NCBI GenBank assembly: GCA_030849945.1
Contig: JAVDKK010000002.1
Span: 496,001-560,000 of the forward strand
Reading direction: 5' to 3'
DNA from: Schauerella fraxinea
GTDB lineage: Bacteria > Pseudomonadota > Gammaproteobacteria > Burkholderiales > Burkholderiaceae_B
DNA length: 64,000 nt
The notes beneath the pieces were generated by a model that was given only the letters and a program-made list of their open reading frames with translations, made no database searches and had not been told where the DNA came from. A program made the translations under genes and the position numbers. Below are positions 8,306 through 17,169 of the stretch, piece after piece (positions within the stretch are counted from its first letter, which is position 1; each line of letters begins with the position of its first letter).

Positions 8306-9448
8306 TTACGGCTGTCCGAACAATTCCGTCATGAACTGCGTGGATTTCAGACCCGTGCCGGTCATGATGGCAACGGTCGTGTCTGTGGACTGGATCGCAC
8401 CGCGCGCGATGAGCACGTCGATGGCAGCGGCCGCCGACGCGCACGTCGGCTCCACATACAAACCCATCGCCGCCATCTTTCGCACGGCGTTGCGGATCTG
8501 ATCTTCGGTGAGTGCCACCGTTTGACCATTGGTCTCACGGATCGCTTTCAGGTTTTCCATCAACCGTACTGGCCGTTTGATGGCCGTGCCTTCGGCGATC
8601 GTGGGCTTCACCTCGCGATCGGTGAGCGTATCGACGCCGGCCGTGAAGCAGGCATCGATGGGCGAGCAATTGAGCGGTTGCGCCACGAACAAGCGCGGGA
8701 GTTTCTTGATCTGACCGGCGGCCAGCAGCTCGTTGAAGCCGATATAACAGCCCAGCACATTGCTGCCCGCACCGGTGGGAATGATCACGTTATCGGGTGC
8801 TTCGAAATTCAGGTCCTCCCATATTTCGTAGGCAAGCGATTTCGTGCCTTGCAGGAAAAACGGATGCCAGTTGTGGCTGGCATAGAAAATCTGCTCGGAT
8901 TGCCGGATCGCTTCGTACTCCGACTCCTCGCGCGGCCCTTCCACCAATTGAACCTCGGCGCCGAACGCGCGAATCTGCGCCACCTTGGCGATAGGCGTGT
9001 AGGCCGGCGCCAGAATCTTGACCTTCATCCCGGCGGCGGCACCCAAAGCGGCAATGGCTGCGCCGCCATTGCCCGAACTGTCTTCCAGAATTTTCGGCAC
9101 GCCTTGGCTCTGCAGCCACGACACCATCACTGCGGCGCCGCGATCCTTGAAGCTGCATGTGGGGTTGAACCATTCGAGTTTGAAGTAAGGTCGCGCTGTG
9201 CCCCAGTTGCGCTGGACCAGCGGGGTACACCCCTCTCCCAGGCTGACCGCATTGCCGATCGGCGCGGGCAAGGCCGCCTGGTATCGCCAAATCGAACGTT
9301 GACGCGTATCGATATCGTCGCGACCGATGCCCGGTAGCGGCGAGATCATCATGGGGTGGTTGTCATCCGAGCGCCACCGGATATCCGATAGCGGATAGGT
9401 TTTGCCGGTGTGCGGATCGATATAGACAGGGGCTTGCGACGGGGTCAT
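8306..9448 (-). CDS. Threonine-synthase-like PLP-dependent enzyme (fold type II)
   Basis: 380 residues. 'FNPTCSFKDRGAAV' places the PLP lysine at K101, and 'EDSSGNGGAAIA' (from about 122) is the phosphate-binding loop. 'PTGAGSNVLG' is the second cofactor loop. The short form and 'SFKDRG' point to the threonine synthase branch, but its place next to an ornithine-cyclodeaminase-type reductase and away from thr genes suggests a catabolic lyase, for example forming an enamine or imine from a beta-substituted amino acid. That role is inference. It starts 82 bases after the reductase gene. Confidence 0.85.
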   Translation of the reverse strand: MTPSQAPVYIDPHTGKTYPLSDIRWRSDDNHPMMISPLPGIGRDDIDTRQRSIWRYQAALPAPIGNAVSLGEGCTPLVQRNWGTARPYFKLEWFNPTCSFKDRGAAVMVSWLQSQGVPKILEDSSGNGGAAIAALGAAAGMKVKILAPAYTPIAKVAQIRAFGAEVQLVEGPREESEYEAIRQSEQIFYASHNWHPFFLQGTKSLAYEIWEDLNFEAPDNVIIPTGAGSNVLGCYIGFNELLAAGQIKKLPRLFVAQPLNCSPIDACFTAGVDTLTDREVKPTIAEGTAIKRPVRLMENLKAIRETNGQTVALTEDQIRNAVRKMAAMGLYVEPTCASAAAAIDVLIARGAIQSTDTTVAIMTGTGLKSTQFMTELFGQP

Positions 9449-9530
9449 GACGGTCCGGAAAGAGGTTGATTAAGTAAGGGATCGAGAGCTTGGCTTGGTG
9501 TGCGGTGTGCTGCGCGTATTGACGCGCGGC

Positions 9531-10550
9531 TCACCAGGGCCAGACGATCTCCATGCCGCGTTGGGTTGCACGGGCGCGATCGAACAACATCTGCGCCACC
9601 ACGAGATCCTGAAGCGCCAGGCCGGTCATGTCGAAGATCGTGACGGCGTCGGCCGCGCGCTGATATGGGGCGTCGGCCTGGATGACGGCACCGATCTCGG
9701 TGGCCGGGCACGCCGGGGCCCACTGCCCTTCCCCCACAGACGACGATTGGCGTGCATCGTCCACGAATAGGCTGGCGCGCGTCAGCAAGCCCTCAGGCAA
9801 TTCGCGTTTGCCGACCGTGTCAGCCCCCACTGCGTTGATATGCGTGCCGGCCTGCACCGCCGCGTTGGAGAAAAGCGGCTTGCGGCTGGGCGTGGCCGTA
9901 ATCACCAGATCGGCCTGGCCCACGGCACGGTCCGCATCCGCGTCATGATGAATGCGGCAGCGGTGCGTATTGGCGGCTTCGAAGGCAGCGTCGGGCTGGC
10001 CAGACGGGGTGATGTAGGTAACCGACGTCAATGAGGGGCGTACCTGCAACGCATACTCAAGGTGGATTTGCGCCTGAACGCCAGTGCCGAAGAGGCACAC
10101 GCGCTCGATATCCTGGCGCGCAAACAACTCGATGCCAATGGCGCCGGCCGCGCCTGTGCGCAGCGTGGTGACATGATTGCCGTCGAGCAGACACACCGGG
10201 CGGCCGGTGGCCGGATCGAACAGCATGATGGTGGCCTGATGGGCGCCGCGTGCCAGTGCAGCATTGGCAGGCCAGAAGCCGGCCGCCTTGAAGCCCAGCA
10301 CATTGTGCATGGCGATGTCGCCCGCCTTGATGCCGAATACCGCGTTGGTGCCCACCGACTCCCGAATCATCGGAAAGACGCGGCCGGTGCCGGTGCTGTG
10401 CTGGACGAACGCCTGGCGCACGACGTCGATCGTGGCTTGCCGGTCCAGCAGTGCCAACACGTCTGGTGCGGGAATGAGCAATAACGTGTTCGACACGTGA
10501 GGCGTGGCCTTCGCAGGCGTCGTTTCGGTGGGGAGAGAAATCGTCGTCAT
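9531..10550 (-). CDS. Ornithine cyclodeaminase / mu-crystallin family imine reductase
   Basis: 339 residues. Substrate-side motif 'FGIKAGDIAMHNVLGFKAAG', 'TTLRTGAAGAIG' and the dinucleotide-binding 'VCLFGTGVQAQIHLEYAL' are all present. Family members include ornithine cyclodeaminase, DauB (iminoarginine reductase), BhcD (iminosuccinate reductase) and pyrroline-2-carboxylate reductase. The divergent DauR-like regulator makes a DauB-like imine reductase the best guess, though no D-amino-acid dehydrogenase (DauA) is in the window. It heads the five-gene operon 10550 to 4290. Confidence 0.88.
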   Translation of the reverse strand: MTTISLPTETTPAKATPHVSNTLLLIPAPDVLALLDRQATIDVVRQAFVQHSTGTGRVFPMIRESVGTNAVFGIKAGDIAMHNVLGFKAAGFWPANAALARGAHQATIMLFDPATGRPVCLLDGNHVTTLRTGAAGAIGIELFARQDIERVCLFGTGVQAQIHLEYALQVRPSLTSVTYITPSGQPDAAFEAANTHRCRIHHDADADRAVGQADLVITATPSRKPLFSNAAVQAGTHINAVGADTVGKRELPEGLLTRASLFVDDARQSSSVGEGQWAPACPATEIGAVIQADAPYQRAADAVTIFDMTGLALQDLVVAQMLFDRARATQRGMEIVWPW

Positions 10551-10555
10551 GCAGA

Positions 10556-10639
10556 CAATATATCCAGCTCAGGACAAATTGTCTAAGCCAAAACCGTCCG
10601 GATTTACCCTTATCGACGAGACTTCTGGACAAATCGTCC
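10556..10639. promoter_or_regulatory. Divergent promoter region with two related palindromes
   Basis: GACAA-A-TTGTC (10573-10583) and GGACAA-A-TCGTCC (10627-10639) are near-identical dyads 55 bases apart. For the minus-strand operon, TAGACA, a 17-base spacer and TATATT (10556-10561) form a good promoter whose -35 lies in the first dyad. The -10 ends 6 bases before the ATG at 10550, so the mRNA would be leaderless or nearly so. On the plus strand TATATT at 10660-10665 is also 6 bases before the ATG of the regulator gene. The bound factor is probably the DauR-like protein. Confidence 0.55.
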
Positions 10640-10671
10640 AATTTACGGCGTAACGAAGGTATATTCCCGAT

Positions 10672-11304
10672 ATGAAAAACACATCGAAAAAACCGTCCAA
10701 TTCGCTGCTGTTAAGTGAGTTGCAAACGATTGCCGAGGGGCTGGGGCAGACATTCGCGCCGTTTTGCGAGGTGGTGGTTCACGACCTGAGCCATCCCAAG
10801 AACGCGATTTACTTCATCGAAAACAACCTGAGCGGGCGCAGTGTGGGGCAATCCGTTACGGAGCTTGGTCTGGCGCGCATCCAGGACCCGGACTACCCGG
10901 CGGTGATTCCCAATTACGCCAATCAGTTTGCCGATGGCCGCCAGGTGAAAAGCACATCCATCGGCATCAAGAATGAGGATGGCGAGTATGTGGCGGCGTT
11001 GTGTTTGAACGTAGACCTGACGCTGTTCAACAGCTTCCAGGCGGCGCTCACACAATTTTCGCAAGTGCAAAACAAGGATGTGCACGAGACGTTGGATGCG
11101 AGCAATTCAGACCGGATCCGCGATCAGGTCGATGCGTTTGCCGCAGCGCGTGCCACCACGGCGCGGGCGCTGAAGCCCGCCGAGCGCAAGCAACTCGTGC
11201 AGGAATTGAAGAAAGCGGGATACCTGGACATTCGTCGCGGGATGGAAATCGCCGCCGCGCACATGGGCGTATCGCGCGCGACGGTGTACAGCTACGTGCG
11301 ATAG
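10672..11304 (+). CDS. YheO/DauR-type transcriptional regulator
   Basis: 210 residues. A YheO-like PAS domain covers about residues 15-125 ('TFAPFCEVVVHDLSHPKNAI', 'YFIENNLSGRSVGQ', 'IKNEDGEYVAALCLNVD'). A DauR-type helix-turn-helix fills the C-terminus ('LVQELKKAGYLDIRRGMEIA' then 'HMGVSRATVYSYVR'). DauR controls D-arginine catabolism in Pseudomonas; here the protein is divergent from an operon whose first gene is a DauB-family reductase, matching the dau arrangement. It ends 4 bases from the convergent Bug gene. Confidence 0.9.
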   Translation: MKNTSKKPSNSLLLSELQTIAEGLGQTFAPFCEVVVHDLSHPKNAIYFIENNLSGRSVGQSVTELGLARIQDPDYPAVIPNYANQFADGRQVKSTSIGIKNEDGEYVAALCLNVDLTLFNSFQAALTQFSQVQNKDVHETLDASNSDRIRDQVDAFAAARATTARALKPAERKQLVQELKKAGYLDIRRGMEIAAAHMGVSRATVYSYVR

Positions 11305-11307
11305 CAA

Positions 11308-12270
11308 TTATTCAGCTTTGATACCCGCGCGCTCGATCAACGGCGCCCACTTCGTGCGTTCGGACGCTGCAAAGTCGCCCAGTTTGGCGGCGCTGCCGCC
11401 GGCGGGTTCGTGCCCCAGTTCAAGTAGACGCTTTTGCACGTCTTCACGCGCAAGAATCTTGGCGATCTCGGCGTTGAGCTTTTGAATGACGGCGGGCGGC
11501 GTGCCCTTCGGCGCGTACAAGCCGTTCCAGGCGATCACCTCGAAATCGGCCAGGCCTTGAGCGGCGACCGTAGGCACGTTGGGCAACAACGCCGACGGTT
11601 GCTTGGAGGTCACGGCGATTGCGCGCAGCTTGTTGCTCTCCACGAAAGAGCGCGCCGCACTCACCGTATCGATCAAGAGCGGCAACTGCCCGCCGATCAC
11701 GTCTGTAGCGGCCGTGCTGCTGCCCTTGTACGGCACCCCGAAAAGCGGCACCTTGCCGCGTTCCTTCATGAGCTCCAACACCAGGCGTGCCGTGGTGCTG
11801 GGCATGGCAATCTCGGAGCCCTTCGTGCCCTTTGCGGCGGCGGCAAACACCTCTTGAAGCGTATTGAGCTTGGCATTGGGGTTGGCCAGCAGCACCATGG
11901 GAAATGTGCTCACGAGAATGATGGGTTCGAAATCCTTGGCGGGATCGTAGCCCACCGAGTTGTAGAGAAATTGATTGAGGACATGGGTGCCGTTGGTGCC
12001 CATCACCAAGGTATAGCCGTCGCCCGTTGCGCGCGATGCCTCGGCGGTACCGATGTTGCCGGCCGCACCGGCCTTGTTTTCCACATAAACGCTTTGCTTG
12101 AGCGCGTGGCCCAACTGATCGGCGATATAGCGCGTGGCCACGTCGGTGCCCTGCCCCGCCTGATACGGCACGATGATCTTGATCGCGTGATCGGGATAGC
12201 CTTGCGCCGACACATAGCCGTATCCGGTTAACAGCAGCAGCGTGATGACCAGCTTGCACAACGTCTTCAT
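11308..12270 (-). CDS. Bug-family (TctC-like) periplasmic binding protein
   Basis: 320 residues with signal peptide MKTLCKLVITLLLLTGYGYV and cleavage after SAQ. 'YPDHAIKIIVPYQAGQGTDV', 'VENKAGAAGNIG' and 'ATGDGYTLVMG' are the usual landmarks. It is the last gene of the acyl-CoA operon starting at 16306, 32 bases after the CoA-transferase gene. Its ligand is therefore likely the carboxylic acid activated by that operon. Start 12270 is supported by GGAGA; a second ATG at 12297 lies inside the leader. Confidence 0.92.
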   Translation of the reverse strand: MKTLCKLVITLLLLTGYGYVSAQGYPDHAIKIIVPYQAGQGTDVATRYIADQLGHALKQSVYVENKAGAAGNIGTAEASRATGDGYTLVMGTNGTHVLNQFLYNSVGYDPAKDFEPIILVSTFPMVLLANPNAKLNTLQEVFAAAAKGTKGSEIAMPSTTARLVLELMKERGKVPLFGVPYKGSSTAATDVIGGQLPLLIDTVSAARSFVESNKLRAIAVTSKQPSALLPNVPTVAAQGLADFEVIAWNGLYAPKGTPPAVIQKLNAEIAKILAREDVQKRLLELGHEPAGGSAAKLGDFAASERTKWAPLIERAGIKAE

Positions 12271-12302
12271 GGATGTCTCCTTCGTTTTTTTTCTCAAAAC
12301 AA

Positions 12303-13502
12303 TCAGCCGGTTTGCGTATCCCTGTTCAAGATCACGCCATCGGCCAGAAAGTGTTGAACGTCTTCTTGTGAGTAGCCTGCATCTTTCAGCACGCGTGCAG
12401 CATCGGCATTGAAGGACGAAGGATTTTTTCCTGGCGTACCAGGGCTTTGGTGTAAACGAATCGGCAGACCGACGCCGCGATAACCAGGCCGATCTACCGC
12501 CATGCCCCGATGCACGGCATGCGGTTGCGCGAAGGCTTCGGACACCGAATTGATGGGGCCCACGGGAACGCCAACGTGCATCAGGCGGTCACACAACGCG
12601 GCGCGCGTCCACCCCGAGAGCGCACTTTCGATCTCGCCCCGTAATGCGTCGCGATGCTCGATACGCAAGGCGTTGGTGGTGTACTGGGCGTTGGCGGCCA
12701 GATCGGGACGGGACACCACCGCGCAAAACTTGTCGAACTGCGGCTTGTTCATGATCCCCAAAAACACCTCGCCGTCGCCGCAACGATAGCGGTCGTAGGG
12801 CGAGATATTGGGATGTGCACTACCGGTGAGGCCCGGTTCTTTTCCGGACTCGAAGTAATTGGCCGCATGCGGCACGAGCAAACTCAGCGCGGCATCGAAC
12901 AATGTGGCCTCGACCAATTGCCCGCGGCCGGTGGCGTGGCGCTGATGCAGCGCCATCAGAATGCCGCTGAGCGCCGTGTAGGCAGTGAGGTGATCCACCA
13001 CGGGGATGCCCACGCGGGTGGGCCCGCTGGCTTTTTCGCCATTGACGCTCATGATGCCGCACATCGCTTGCAGCACCGCGTCATACCCCGGCATGCCGCC
13101 CAATGGGCCATCGGCGCCAAACCCGCTGATGCTGCAATGGATCAGACGGGGAAACCGGCGCGCCAACCAGCCGTCGCTGGCGATGCCCCATTTCTCGAGC
13201 GTGCCGGGCAGGAAGTTTTCGATCAGGACATCGGCGCGATCCAGCAAGCGATACAGGATCTCGCGACCGGCGGGTGACGCCAGATCGATCGTGATGCAAT
13301 CCTTGCCGCGATTGATGGCGGAAAAATACGCCGCATCGCCATTGGCATTGAACGGGGGGCCGAGCGTGCGCGTGTCGTCGCCGGTAGGTGGCTCGATCTT
13401 GATGACGTCCGCACCATGATCCGCAAGGATTTGCGCGCACATCGGGCCGGCGAGAATTCGCGATAGGTCAACGACACGGATGCCGCTCAGCGCTCCACTC
13501 AT
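12303..13502 (-). CDS. CaiB/BaiF-family (class III) CoA-transferase
   Basis: 399 residues. 'SGIRVVDLSRILAGPMCAQI' and 'LADHGADVIKIEPP' form the class III N-terminus. The catalytic aspartate is in 'RVGIPVVDHLTAYTALSGIL' (near residue 170). The C-terminal part has 'HVGVPVGPINSVSEAF'. The enzyme moves CoA between acyl-CoA and a free acid. It lies between the MaoC-like gene (69 bases upstream) and the Bug gene, consistent with a carboxylate catabolic operon with two ways to activate substrate, synthetase and transferase. Confidence 0.92.
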   Translation of the reverse strand: MSGALSGIRVVDLSRILAGPMCAQILADHGADVIKIEPPTGDDTRTLGPPFNANGDAAYFSAINRGKDCITIDLASPAGREILYRLLDRADVLIENFLPGTLEKWGIASDGWLARRFPRLIHCSISGFGADGPLGGMPGYDAVLQAMCGIMSVNGEKASGPTRVGIPVVDHLTAYTALSGILMALHQRHATGRGQLVEATLFDAALSLLVPHAANYFESGKEPGLTGSAHPNISPYDRYRCGDGEVFLGIMNKPQFDKFCAVVSRPDLAANAQYTTNALRIEHRDALRGEIESALSGWTRAALCDRLMHVGVPVGPINSVSEAFAQPHAVHRGMAVDRPGYRGVGLPIRLHQSPGTPGKNPSSFNADAARVLKDAGYSQEDVQHFLADGVILNRDTQTG

Positions 13503-13571
13503 GACTCACTCTCCTGTCTCCACCTTTTTTACTGCGGCGGCCATCGAGGGCCGCCGCAGACCTGCCGCACC

Positions 13572-14714
13572 CTAGCCTCGGCTGGGCAACTCGACCACGC
13601 CGGAACCCAGCACCGAGAGTTCGTCGTCCTGATTGCGGGCCTCCTGCTCGATCTCGACCAGGTGCTTGCCGTCTTCGATGTATTTGCGCTTGACGTGCCC
13701 TTTGATGAACAGCATGTCGCCTTCGGGATTATGGCGGCGAATCTTGCAACTGGCGCGGCGCAAAAAGCCGTCATCCCCCATCCAGTTGGTCAGGTGATGG
13801 GTGAGCCACGACGTGCGTTCCGGCCCGTAGTCGTAGGCGCCGGGGGCACCCACTTCCAGTGCGAAATCCTCTTCCCAGTGCACGCGCTCCGGTACATCGG
13901 GGATGCCAAAACGATTGGTGATGCCCACGCCCGGGTGCGCGTCGATCAGTTTCCAGGCGAGCTTGTTGGCACGGATGTAGAGGCCGCCCCACCCTTGCGC
14001 ATAGGCGATGAAGCCGGTGACGGTCATCGGCCCCTTGAACATCACGGGCAGCGCCTCGCCTTCGTTCACGTCTTCCCAATAGCGCGGGGTGGCACCACGC
14101 ACTTCTTCGTTGCGGTACAGGTTATAAGCCTCGGCGATTTCCTCTTTGGAATACCGGCGCGGCGCCTTGGCGCGCACTTCTTTGTATTTGGTGCCCTGCT
14201 CGCGGGCATGGTCGCGCTCGGTGCGAAAGCACCAGCTATCCGCTTCAGCGACTTTATCGCCTTGCTGATTGAAAAAATCGACGTGATAAATCTGCTGAAC
14301 GGCACGACCGGCGAAGCGTGTGTCGTGCTCGATGAGTTCTTTCAGATATGCCTCGGTGCGGATCTCATCGTTGCGATGCACGGGCTTGTGCCACGTCCAA
14401 TCGGCACCTGACCACATCGCGTGTACACCGGGCAATCCGCCCACATAGCCCGACACAATGCGATCCGTGGCAAAGAGAAAACTGGGCAGTGCGATGATGC
14501 CGCCGTATTTGGTTTTGGCCGCGTACGCCGGGTCGCACCACAAGGGATTGTCATCGCCGATGCCGTGCGCATAATGGCGAATATTGTCGCGCGTGGCTTC
14601 GTAGCACCAGGGTTCGGCGGTGTTGTCGATTTTCTTGCCGATGCGTTCCCGCAAGGCATCGAGACCGTTTTCGGTGATTTTGGGAAAGCTTCTCTCAGCT
14701 AATTGAGCGGCCAT
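13572..14714 (-). CDS. MaoC-family double-hotdog acyl-CoA hydratase/dehydratase
   Basis: 380 residues in two hotdog halves. The N-terminal FAS1-dehydratase-like half has 'RDNIRHYAHGIGDDNPLWCD' and 'IALPSFLFATDRIV'. The C-terminal half includes 'MTVTGFIAYAQGWGG'. Related proteins hydrate enoyl-CoA or dehydrate hydroxyacyl-CoA. It lies directly downstream of the acyl-CoA synthetase (38-base gap). Its length is typical of this stand-alone Burkholderiales subfamily. Confidence 0.85.
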   Translation of the reverse strand: MAAQLAERSFPKITENGLDALRERIGKKIDNTAEPWCYEATRDNIRHYAHGIGDDNPLWCDPAYAAKTKYGGIIALPSFLFATDRIVSGYVGGLPGVHAMWSGADWTWHKPVHRNDEIRTEAYLKELIEHDTRFAGRAVQQIYHVDFFNQQGDKVAEADSWCFRTERDHAREQGTKYKEVRAKAPRRYSKEEIAEAYNLYRNEEVRGATPRYWEDVNEGEALPVMFKGPMTVTGFIAYAQGWGGLYIRANKLAWKLIDAHPGVGITNRFGIPDVPERVHWEEDFALEVGAPGAYDYGPERTSWLTHHLTNWMGDDGFLRRASCKIRRHNPEGDMLFIKGHVKRKYIEDGKHLVEIEQEARNQDDELSVLGSGVVELPSRG

Positions 14715-14752
14715 GCTGTGTCTCCTGGTCTAGTTTTCAAGCGTTCTCGTGT

Positions 14753-16306
14753 TCAAGCGGATTGCGCCACACGCTCCTGGTCCCGCAGTACTTTTCGATT
14801 AACTTTGCCCGCCGGCGTCTTGGGTAATTCGTCGACGAAGACGACATGGCGGGGATACTCGTGCTGGCTCAATCGGCTGCGCACGAGATCCTGGATTTCC
14901 TTGACGAAGGCGTCGCCGCCGTCGCGTTGGGTCACGACGAATGCTTTGACGACCTGGCCGCGGATCTTGTCCGGCACGCCGATCGCCGCCACATCGCGCA
15001 CGTCGGCGTGCTTGAGAATGGCGTCCTCAATCTCGACGGCACTCATGGTCCAGCCGGCGGAGATGATCACGTCATCGGCGCGGCCCGCGTGATAGAAGTA
15101 GCCCTCGGCGTCAACGCGGCCCAGATCCTTGGTGGCGACCCAGGCGTCGTTGCGCCACACTTTGAGCTCGCCGGTTTGCCCCGCCGGGCAGGTCTGACCT
15201 TGTGGATCCTGCACATCGACACGGCCGCCGGGCACCGCTTTGCCCAGCGACCCGGGCTTGACCGTGAAATCCGGCGCGCCCGGATAGTTCACCAGCACCA
15301 CGCCGATTTCGGTCGTGCCATACATACTGCACACCGGGCAGCCGAAGGTGGCGCGAACGAAGTCTTCCGTTTCGCTATCCATGGGCTCGCCGGTAAACGA
15401 CAGCTTTTCCAGCGCATACGTGTAGCGATCGGCCACGCCGGCATTGCGCATCATCCTGAAATGCGTGGCGGCCGCCGAAATGTTGTTGAAGTGGCCATTC
15501 TGCAATGCCCGCAAGAGGCGCTCGGCGTCGTACTTGCCTGCGTAGGCGCCGATCGTGACGCCCAGTGCCAGCGGTGCCAGGGTGCCATGCCATAAGCCGT
15601 GCCCCCAGGCTGGCGACGATGGGCAGAAGAAGCGATCACCCGGACGGATGCCCGTGCCATACAACGCAGCCAGCATCAGCGTGACCAGCGCACGATGCTT
15701 GTGCTTGACCGCAGCCGGCAGCTCGCGCGTGGTGCCCGAGGTGTATTGAAAGATGGCGTAGTCGTCGGCCCGCGTTTGGGTTTCAAACGCATCCGAGTAC
15801 GTGTTGAGCTGCTGCATGAATGCCGCGTCGGCAATCACCACATCGACCCCGTCGATCCCGGCGGACATCTCCGCCTTGTCTTGGTTGGTGAGCAGGATCT
15901 TCGGCGCGCAGTCATTGACGCGCAGGCGAATGCCGTCGGGCCCGAACAGCGTGAACAGCGGCACCGCGATGGCACCGGATTTCATCGCGCCGAAGATCGC
16001 CACATAAAACGCCAGCGACGGCTCGAGCATGATGGCCACTCGGTCGCCGGTGGTGATACCGCGCTCGTGCAGATAGTTGGCAAAACGATTGGAGAGCGCC
16101 GACAGTTCGGCAAAGCTGATGCGAACGTCACCGCCATCCGCCTGCACCACGACGATGGCTTCGCGATCGCCGGACACGTGCCGGTCGACGCACTCGTGCG
16201 CGATGTTGAACGACTCGCGATCGCCATCGAACAGGTCCCAAAGCTTCTGCGGCGCGTAGTGCGATTGCGCATCGGCATAGCGGGTGAAGTCAGTGAGTTT
16301 TTGCAT
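14753..16306 (-). CDS. AMP-forming acyl-CoA synthetase
   Basis: 517 residues from the ATG at 16306. Adenylation landmarks: 'FQYTSGTTRELPAAVKHKHR' replaces the usual TSGTTGxPK loop, 'CSMYGTTEIGVVL', 'GYFYHAGRADDVII' and the catalytic-lysine end 'PKTPAGKVNRKVL'. The atypical P-loop belongs to a recognised subgroup close to medium-chain and benzoate-type ligases. It makes acyl-CoA from a free acid, ATP and CoA in the cytoplasm. It is the first gene of the operon to 11308. A longer frame up to 16423 would cover the promoter and is rejected. Confidence 0.88.
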   Translation of the reverse strand: MQKLTDFTRYADAQSHYAPQKLWDLFDGDRESFNIAHECVDRHVSGDREAIVVVQADGGDVRISFAELSALSNRFANYLHERGITTGDRVAIMLEPSLAFYVAIFGAMKSGAIAVPLFTLFGPDGIRLRVNDCAPKILLTNQDKAEMSAGIDGVDVVIADAAFMQQLNTYSDAFETQTRADDYAIFQYTSGTTRELPAAVKHKHRALVTLMLAALYGTGIRPGDRFFCPSSPAWGHGLWHGTLAPLALGVTIGAYAGKYDAERLLRALQNGHFNNISAAATHFRMMRNAGVADRYTYALEKLSFTGEPMDSETEDFVRATFGCPVCSMYGTTEIGVVLVNYPGAPDFTVKPGSLGKAVPGGRVDVQDPQGQTCPAGQTGELKVWRNDAWVATKDLGRVDAEGYFYHAGRADDVIISAGWTMSAVEIEDAILKHADVRDVAAIGVPDKIRGQVVKAFVVTQRDGGDAFVKEIQDLVRSRLSQHEYPRHVVFVDELPKTPAGKVNRKVLRDQERVAQSA

Positions 16307-16336
16307 GATGGGCGAGTTCGTTGATGCGTTGGACTC

Positions 16337-16392
16337 AATATGATCGCCATCAATAAAGTTGTCAATAGCGTTATGCAATTGTATTAGTACAA
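16337..16392 (-). promoter_or_regulatory. Promoter of the acyl-CoA operon with an upstream palindromic operator
   Basis: Read on the minus strand: TTGTA-CTAA-TACAA (16379-16392), 13 bases, TTGACA (16360-16365), 17 bases, CATATT (16337-16342). The -35 matches consensus fully and the spacer is ideal. The same palindrome-N13-TTGACA-N17 design recurs before the thioesterase gene at 17022. A dimeric activator sitting just above the -35 box is the simplest reading, with the neighbouring IclR protein as candidate. Confidence 0.65.
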
Positions 16393-16515
16393 CTAGGTAC
16401 GGGTCGTGTGGGTTGTGAATCACGCCGCTAAATTGCTGCAGCGCACGTCGTTATGGCATTCGCCTGCACTCGCTGGGGTGCACTGCCGCAGACGGTCCTT
16501 TAAGCCAAACGCGCG

Positions 16516-17022
16516 TCAATCCGAAGGGTTGGTTTGGCGTGCGCTATCGCCGTCGCGATCGCGCAAGATTTTGAAGATGCCCTGTGCATGGAGCACCGGC
16601 CGTGCGTCGACGCCCAAGCCTCCGCGCATGAAAATCATGCTTCGCGTACGGTGAATTTCAGTGGCGTGCGCTTGAACGAATTCGCCGGCCGACACGCCGG
16701 ACAGAAATTGCGAATCGGTTTGCAGCGTAATACAAGGCTGCCGGTCGACCGCGCGCCATGCCACCAGACTCAGCACATGATCGATCAAGGTTTGCAAAAC
16801 GCCGCCGTGCACTTGTCCGGCGGGATTGAGATGACGCGCGTCGATCTGAAGCCCATAGCGCCAACCCGCTTCCGTTTTTCGCGTCCATAACGGCCCGATG
16901 TGATTCATGAACGCGCCGCCGTTCAAACGCTTCCATCCGGCGGCAGCCAGCGCTGCGTCGACATCCGAGCGGTCATCTTCCGGCGTGCCGATCGGCATGG
17001 TCGTGCTTGGCGTGTGAGTCAT
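16516..17022 (-). CDS. PaaI-family hotdog thioesterase
   Basis: 168 residues. 'AGQVHGGVLQTLIDHVLSLV' is the PaaI motif with the catalytic-site Asp, and 'CITLQTDSQFLSGVSAGEFV' is the following strand pair. It hydrolyses acyl-CoA (often aromatic or short-chain) to free CoA. It is a separate unit upstream of the acyl-CoA operon but shares its operator architecture, so it likely serves the same pathway by releasing trapped CoA. Confidence 0.88.
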   Translation of the reverse strand: MTHTPSTTMPIGTPEDDRSDVDAALAAAGWKRLNGGAFMNHIGPLWTRKTEAGWRYGLQIDARHLNPAGQVHGGVLQTLIDHVLSLVAWRAVDRQPCITLQTDSQFLSGVSAGEFVQAHATEIHRTRSMIFMRGGLGVDARPVLHAQGIFKILRDRDGDSARQTNPSD

Positions 17023-17169
17023 CGAAGTCCTTGATGCGTTCAGTGGGCGCAGCTGTCCAGCCGAGTGCTGTGCGTTGGTGGTGGATGCTCAGCGTTGCTC
17101 GGCCCACTGCCAACGTGCGTATCCGCCGCAGTTGATTCGTGAGATCCCCGAGCGAGGCGGGCATGGTTC

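Noticed and set aside
16973..17164. 63-codon minus-strand frame directly after the predicted thioesterase promoter
   Set aside because: No family and no SD; it overlaps the thioesterase gene in another frame and is probably just its 5-prime leader.
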